From: DATLNF01 sp963765815
Lineage (GTDB): Bacteria > Actinomycetota > Actinomycetes > BP-191
Length of the DNA stretch: 64,000 nt
Direction of reading: 5' to 3'
NCBI GenBank assembly: GCA_963765815.1
Contig: CAVXXT010000001.1
Coordinates: 62,001-126,000 of the forward strand
The translations under genes and the position numbers were made by a program. Positions 60,311 to 64,000 of this stretch are shown here, one piece after another (position 1 is the stretch's first letter; each line of letters begins with the position of its first letter). A model generated the notes under the pieces. The model ran no database searches and was not told the origin of the DNA. It worked only from the letters and a program-made list of their open reading frames with translations.

Positions 60311-62050
60311 GTGACCTCCCCCCAGCTGCTCGCGCCGTCGACCGCCCCTGCGCCGTCCGCCGACCCGGCCCGCGCGCTGCGCACCTGGCAGCGCAAGGCG
60401 CTCACCGAGTACCTGCGGCGCCGGCCGCAGGACTTCCTCGCGGTCGCCACGCCGGGTGCCGGCAAGACGACGTTCGCGCTGCGCTGCGCCGCCGAGCTGC
60501 TGGCCGACAACACGGTCCAGGCCGTCACCGTCGTCACGCCGACCGAGCACCTCAAGCGGCAGTGGGCCCTCGCGGCGCACGAGCTCGGCATCTCGCTCGA
60601 CCCCGACTTCCGCAACGGCCAGGGCAAGGTCAGCAGCGCCTTCACCGGTGTCGCCGTGACCTACGCGCAGGTCGCGGCGCACCCGGCCCTGCACCGCGCG
60701 CGCACCGAGGCGCGTCGCACGCTGGTGATCCTCGACGAGGTGCACCACGGCGGGGACGCGCTGTCCTGGGGAGACGCCGTGCGCGAGGCGTTCACCCCCG
60801 CGGTACGCCGCCTGGCGCTGACCGGCACGCCGTTCCGCTCCGACACCAACCCGATCCCGTTCGTCAGCTATGCCAAGGGGACCGACGGCATCACCCGCAG
60901 CGCTGCCGACCACTCCTACGGGTACGCCGACGCGCTGCGCGACGGCGTCGTACGCCCGGTCCTCTTCCTCGCCTACTCCGGCGAGATGCGGTGGCGCACC
61001 AGCGCCGGCGAGGAGATCGCGGCCACCCTCGGCGAGCCGATGACGCTCGAGCAGAACGCGCACGCCTGGCGTACGGCGCTCGACCCCAAGGGTGAGTGGA
61101 TCCCTGCGGTCCTCACCGCCGCCGACCAGCGGCTCACCCAGGTGCGCCGCCACGGCATGCCGGATGCGGGCGGGCTGGTCATCGCGACCGACCACACGTC
61201 GGCGCGGGCCTACGCCGCGCAGCTGCGCCGCATCACCGGCGAGGCGCCGGTCGTCGTGCTCTCCGACGAGCCGAAGGCGTCGCGGAAGATCGCCGAGTTC
61301 GGCGCGTCGACCGACCGCTGGATGGTCGCGGTGCGGATGGTGTCCGAAGGCGTCGACGTACCCCGGCTCGCGGTCGGCGTCTACGCGACGTCGGTGTCCA
61401 CCCCGCTCTTCTTCGCCCAGGCGGTCGGGCGCTTCCTGCGCGTGCGCGGCCGGCGCGAGACCGCGTCGGTCTTCGTCCCGTCGGTGCCCGCGCTGCTCAC
61501 CCTCGCCGCCGAGATGGAGGTCGAGCGCGACCACGCTCTCGACGGGCCGCGCCTCGAGGAGTTCCTCGACGACGCGCTGCTGCGCGCGGCCAACCGGGCG
61601 CAGGACGAGGCCGGTCTCGACGAAGGCGGGTTCGAGGCGCTCGAGGCGTCCGCGCACCTGGATCGGGTCATCTTCGACGGCGCCGAGTTCGGCACCGCAG
61701 CCGGTCCCGGCAGTGCCGAGGAAGAGGAGTACCTGGGTCTGCCGGGGCTGCTCGACGCCGACCAGGTCAGCGTCCTGCTGCAGCGCCGCCAGGCCGAGCA
61801 GCTCGCCGCCGGCCGGGCAAAGGCGCGCACGAGTGGAAAGGATGCGCCGGCCCCGATGACCACCGCGGAGGTGCTCGCCGCGCTGCGCCGCGAGCTCAAC
61901 CTGCTGGTCAACGGGCTGACCATCCGACGGGGCATCGGCCACGCCCACATCCACGCCGAGCTGCGCCGACTGTGCCCCGGCCCGCCGACCGCGCAGGCGA
62001 CCGTCGAGCTGCTCCGGGCCCGGATCGAGGCCCTGCACCGCTGGGTGTGA
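60311..62050 (+). CDS. Superfamily 2 DEAD/DEAH-box helicase
   Basis: The 579-residue ATPase has motif I ATPGAGKTTFALRCA, Ia VVTPTEHLKRQWAL, Ib VAVTYAQVA, II VILDEVHHGGDALSWG, III ALTGTPFRSD, a C-terminal RecA domain with VIATDHTSARAYAAQLRRIT and VSEGVDVPRLAVGVYAT (motif V), and VI FFAQAVGRFLRVRGRRETA. A helical extension ends LNLLVNGLTIRRGIGHAHIH. The layout fits the single-protein actinobacterial DNA-repair-type helicases related to the RadD/UvrB-like group. GTG at 60311; it follows the AlkB-like gene by 50 bases, so both may act in damage repair. Confidence 0.92.
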   Translation: MTSPQLLAPSTAPAPSADPARALRTWQRKALTEYLRRRPQDFLAVATPGAGKTTFALRCAAELLADNTVQAVTVVTPTEHLKRQWALAAHELGISLDPDFRNGQGKVSSAFTGVAVTYAQVAAHPALHRARTEARRTLVILDEVHHGGDALSWGDAVREAFTPAVRRLALTGTPFRSDTNPIPFVSYAKGTDGITRSAADHSYGYADALRDGVVRPVLFLAYSGEMRWRTSAGEEIAATLGEPMTLEQNAHAWRTALDPKGEWIPAVLTAADQRLTQVRRHGMPDAGGLVIATDHTSARAYAAQLRRITGEAPVVVLSDEPKASRKIAEFGASTDRWMVAVRMVSEGVDVPRLAVGVYATSVSTPLFFAQAVGRFLRVRGRRETASVFVPSVPALLTLAAEMEVERDHALDGPRLEEFLDDALLRAANRAQDEAGLDEGGFEALEASAHLDRVIFDGAEFGTAAGPGSAEEEEYLGLPGLLDADQVSVLLQRRQAEQLAAGRAKARTSGKDAPAPMTTAEVLAALRRELNLLVNGLTIRRGIGHAHIHAELRRLCPGPPTAQATVELLRARIEALHRWV

Positions 62051-62123
62051 AACCGGACATCCGGCTCAGGCAGACCGTGTCGAGAGCCGATGCTCCTCGT
62101 TAGGGACGTGGACGGAGGTGGAC

Positions 62124-63065
62124 GTGCGACGCAGGTCGGTGGAGCCGGCGGAGGTCGAGCCGGACGGCACGCTGCGCTTCGGCGCGCCCCGCAACTGGCG
62201 GCTCGCCGTCGCGGTCATCGGCATGTTCGCCCTGCTCAGCGCCGCGATCGGCACCACCATCTCCTTCGGCCGCAACCGCCCGGTGACCGGGGCGACGCCT
62301 CGCCTGGTGACCACCCCCGAGGCGGCGGTGTCGGACTCGGCGAGCCCCTCGCCGAGCGTCTCGCCCTCCGGCTACCAGCTGCCGCCGGCGCTCACCGCGC
62401 TCGCGAAGCGGACCCCCAAGGCCGCACCCCGCCCGGCTGTGCCCTGCGCGACTCCGCCGACCCTCCCGAGCGGTGACACCATCGCCTTGACGGCGATCTA
62501 CCGCGAGCTCGAGGTCTTCGACGGGCCCAACGGCAACCTGGTACGCCGGCTGCCCAACCCGACCCGCGACAACCAGCCGCTGCACCTGCGCGCCGTCGAG
62601 TCCGCGCCGGGGTGGTACCGCGCGCAGATGGCCGAGCGGCCCAACGGCACCACCGGCTGGGTGCGGGCCGAGGACGTGACGACCTCACGGACGCCGTACC
62701 GGATCCTGGTCGAGCGCTGCGCGCGCCGGCTGACGCTGTTCCAGAACGGCCGTCCGGTGATGATCGAGCCGGTCGCGGTCGGCACCGGCGGCACCCCGAC
62801 GCCGCTCGGCGACTTCTACGTCGACTTCCTCGAGGAGTGGCCCCAGTCCAGCAAGTACGGACCGTGGCTGATCAGCGTGAGCGGCTTCTCCAACGTGCTG
62901 AAGAGCTTCGGCGGCGGCGTCGGCCAGATCGGCATCCACGGCACCCGGGCGCGCAGCTCGGTCGGCAAGGCGGCCAGCCACGGCTGCGTGCGCATGCACA
63001 ACGAGGCGATCGACAAGATGGCCCGCTGGGTGACCGCCGGCACGCCGGTCTTCATCGCTCCCTGA
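62124..63065 (+). CDS. Membrane-anchored L,D-transpeptidase (YkuD)
   Basis: The 313-residue protein has a cytoplasmic ~25-residue tail, one membrane helix (WRLAVAVIGMFALLSAAIG), a Ser/Thr/Pro linker, an SH3-like domain (TAIYRELEVFDGPNGNLVRR, GTTGWVRAEDVTT) and the catalytic YkuD domain. It has PYRILVERCARRLTLFQNGR, GTGGTPTPLGDFYVDFLEEW, QIGIHGTRARSSVG and SHGCVRMHNEAID. It parallels the enzyme at 58082-59014, but is anchored rather than released. GTG at 62124 is set by GGAGG five bases before it; GTG 62118 lies inside that ribosome site. It acts on peptidoglycan outside the membrane. Confidence 0.93.
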   Translation: MRRRSVEPAEVEPDGTLRFGAPRNWRLAVAVIGMFALLSAAIGTTISFGRNRPVTGATPRLVTTPEAAVSDSASPSPSVSPSGYQLPPALTALAKRTPKAAPRPAVPCATPPTLPSGDTIALTAIYRELEVFDGPNGNLVRRLPNPTRDNQPLHLRAVESAPGWYRAQMAERPNGTTGWVRAEDVTTSRTPYRILVERCARRLTLFQNGRPVMIEPVAVGTGGTPTPLGDFYVDFLEEWPQSSKYGPWLISVSGFSNVLKSFGGGVGQIGIHGTRARSSVGKAASHGCVRMHNEAIDKMARWVTAGTPVFIAP

Positions 63066-63092
63066 CGCCGCGCTGCTGGCACACTGCCGCCC

Positions 63093-63563
63093 ATGCCTGC
63101 AGCTCCGCCCGTCTCCGTCTCCGCCAGGATCGCCGCCGACCCGATGCGGGTCTGGCAGCTGGTCTCCGACCTGCCGCGGATGGGCGAGTGGAGCCCGGAG
63201 ACCGACAAGGTCACCTGGAAGGGCGGCGCCACCGGCCCGGCCGTCGGCGCCCGCTTCGCCGGCCGCAACCGCAACGGCGTACGCCGCTGGACCACGCGCG
63301 GCGTCGTCACGGTCGCCGACCCGGGTCGCGAGCTGAGCTTCGACATCGCGTTCTTCGGCTTCCCCGTCTCGCGGTGGACCTATCGGATCGACCCTGACGG
63401 CGCCGGCTGCGTCGTCACCGAGTCGACGGAGGACCGGCGCGGTCCGTTCATGCCGTGGGTGAGCGCGCCGTTCACCGGCGTGATGGATCGCTCGGCGCAC
63501 AACGCCGCGACGATGGAGAGGACGCTCGCCAACCTGCGCACGGCCGCGGAGCAGCAGGCCTGA
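63093..63563 (+). CDS. SRPBCC (START-like) family protein
   Basis: The 156-residue protein has the helix-grip fold pattern VSVSARIAADPMRVWQLVSD, LPRMGEWSPETDKVTW, GARFAGRNRNGVRRWTTRG, ELSFDIAFFGFPVSRWTYRI and the C-terminal helix DRSAHNAATMERTLANLRTA. Such proteins bind hydrophobic ligands or act as polyketide cyclases/dehydratases and coenzyme Q-like carriers; which applies here is unknown. It is cytoplasmic. It follows the L,D-transpeptidase gene by 27 bases. Confidence 0.9.
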   Translation: MPAAPPVSVSARIAADPMRVWQLVSDLPRMGEWSPETDKVTWKGGATGPAVGARFAGRNRNGVRRWTTRGVVTVADPGRELSFDIAFFGFPVSRWTYRIDPDGAGCVVTESTEDRRGPFMPWVSAPFTGVMDRSAHNAATMERTLANLRTAAEQQA

Positions 63564-63634
63564 AGCGGTTTCCCGGCGAACCTCCGCAGAGGCACGCGGC
63601 TCTACCAGCACGACACCACCGCGAGAGGACTCCC

Positions 63635-64000
63635 GTGATGCGATGCGCCCTGGCGGCACGCCTGGCGGTCGCCGCTGCCCTGGTGATCCCGGCGCTGACC
63701 GGCCTCGTCACCTCCGCCACGGCGTACGCCAGCTACCCGGAGGCCTGCTTCGCCGGCGTCGAGGGGATCGACGGCCGGGCACTCGTCGTCGCGCCGAGGT
63801 CGGCCGACCGGGCGGTGGTCGCGGCGGCCCTGCGCACCGGCGGGCTCGTCGGGCGGCGGGTCGACCCGGTCGGGCTGCGCGAGGTCGTCTGGCCGAGCCG
63901 CGCGGCGCTGGAGGTGGGGCTGACGGTGATCGCGGGCGTGCCTGGCGTGCGCGCTGCGGAGCGCGAGCACGTGGTCCACGCGCACCGTGCCCCCAACGAC
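63635..64000 (+). CDS. Probable subtilisin-like (S8) serine protease, 3' end beyond window
   Basis: GTG at 63635, five bases after AGAGGA, opens a frame that is still open at base 64000 (122 codons). The product starts with a signal peptide (LAARLAVAAALVIPALTGLV) and continues ASYPEACFAGVEGIDGRAL. A propeptide-like segment with an inhibitor-I9 pattern follows (ALEVGLTVIAGVPGVRAAER, EHVVHAHRAPND). The last motif, PGVRxAExExVVHAxxAPND, typically leads into the catalytic S8 domain. The catalytic residues lie outside the window, so the assignment rests on the propeptide only. Confidence 0.6.
   Translation, partial: MMRCALAARLAVAAALVIPALTGLVTSATAYASYPEACFAGVEGIDGRALVVAPRSADRAVVAAALRTGGLVGRRVDPVGLREVVWPSRAALEVGLTVIAGVPGVRAAEREHVVHAHRAPND

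Noticed and set aside
60257..62038. A minus-strand frame of 593 codons
   Set aside because: Antisense to the helicase gene, which has all SF2 motifs; the minus-strand translation has no motif.

Overview
The window is high-GC DNA (well over two-thirds G+C by eye) with densely packed genes on both strands, frequent GTG starts and GGAGG-type ribosome sites. The gene content (PAC2, DUF3039, DUF4192, DUF2203 and DUF3152 families, SigE-type ECF sigma factor, SpoIIE/HATPase regulators, LPXTG surface proteins, L,D-transpeptidases, an F420-type LLM oxidoreductase) points to a free-living Actinomycetota chromosome. A Nocardioides- or Frankia-like relative is plausible, but the genus cannot be fixed from the sequence. 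I see no rRNA, tRNA, transposase, phage or CRISPR array. After annotation no gene-free stretch reaches 300 bases; the largest gap is 21453-21703.

Layout. 0-7 kb: truncated SpoIIE phosphatase, methyltransferase plus glycosyltransferase pair, CocE-type hydrolase with a frame break, DUF445 protein, one member of an unnamed paralogous family, Cys-rich DUF2695-like protein. 7-13.3 kb: secreted enzymes (DUF3152 metzincin-like lipoprotein, a 58-residue Cys-rich secreted peptide, a large M19-like hydrolase, a small membrane protein, an LPATG-anchored CocE hydrolase). 13.4-18.1 kb: DUF4192, class II fructose-bisphosphate aldolase, and two paralogous wall-anchored SVSP-repeat proteins. Each of the two has the same 64-base structured-looking element 22 bases before its start codon. 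18.2-22 kb: pirin, PAC2, secreted protein, DUF2203, and a small sigma-region-4-like protein. 22-25.8 kb: heterodimeric ABC exporter. 25.8-33 kb: four consecutive genes (MFS transporter, esterase, ATP-dependent DNA ligase, LPATG BNR protein), all broken by many single-base frame changes. 33-50 kb: housekeeping and signalling genes (LLM oxidoreductase, zincin, VOC protein, long dCTP deaminase, Ser/Thr kinase, MsrA, PAS-GAF-GAF-SpoIIE phosphatase, TrmH-rhodanese-ArsC-DUF3039 operon, SDR, sugar nucleotidyltransferase, rhomboid plus HhH-GPD pair, patatin, Ala-rich protein). 49-64 kb: secreted protein divergent from an ECF sigma/anti-sigma-like pair, PIG-L deacetylase, exonuclease III, VOC protein, lipoprotein, BNR-repeat protein, two L,D-transpeptidases flanking AlkB-like and helicase genes, SRPBCC protein, and the start of a probable subtilisin-like protease.

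Themes. (1) Surface and secretion: at least four C-terminal LPXTG substrates and many signal peptides, with no sortase in the window. (2) Partner-switching and ECF regulation: two SpoIIE phosphatases, one ECF sigma factor and one sigma-4-like small protein. (3) Repair and damage defence: exonuclease III, AlkB-like, HhH-GPD, ATP-dependent ligase, MsrA, dCTP deaminase. (4) Long palindromes at 3' ends of genes, several in two-copy families with conserved sequence and length, probably acting as terminators or REP-like elements. The most interesting non-coding signal is the duplicated leader of the two SVSP proteins. The main caution is the 25.8-32.4 kb frameshift zone, which looks like local sequence error rather than biology.
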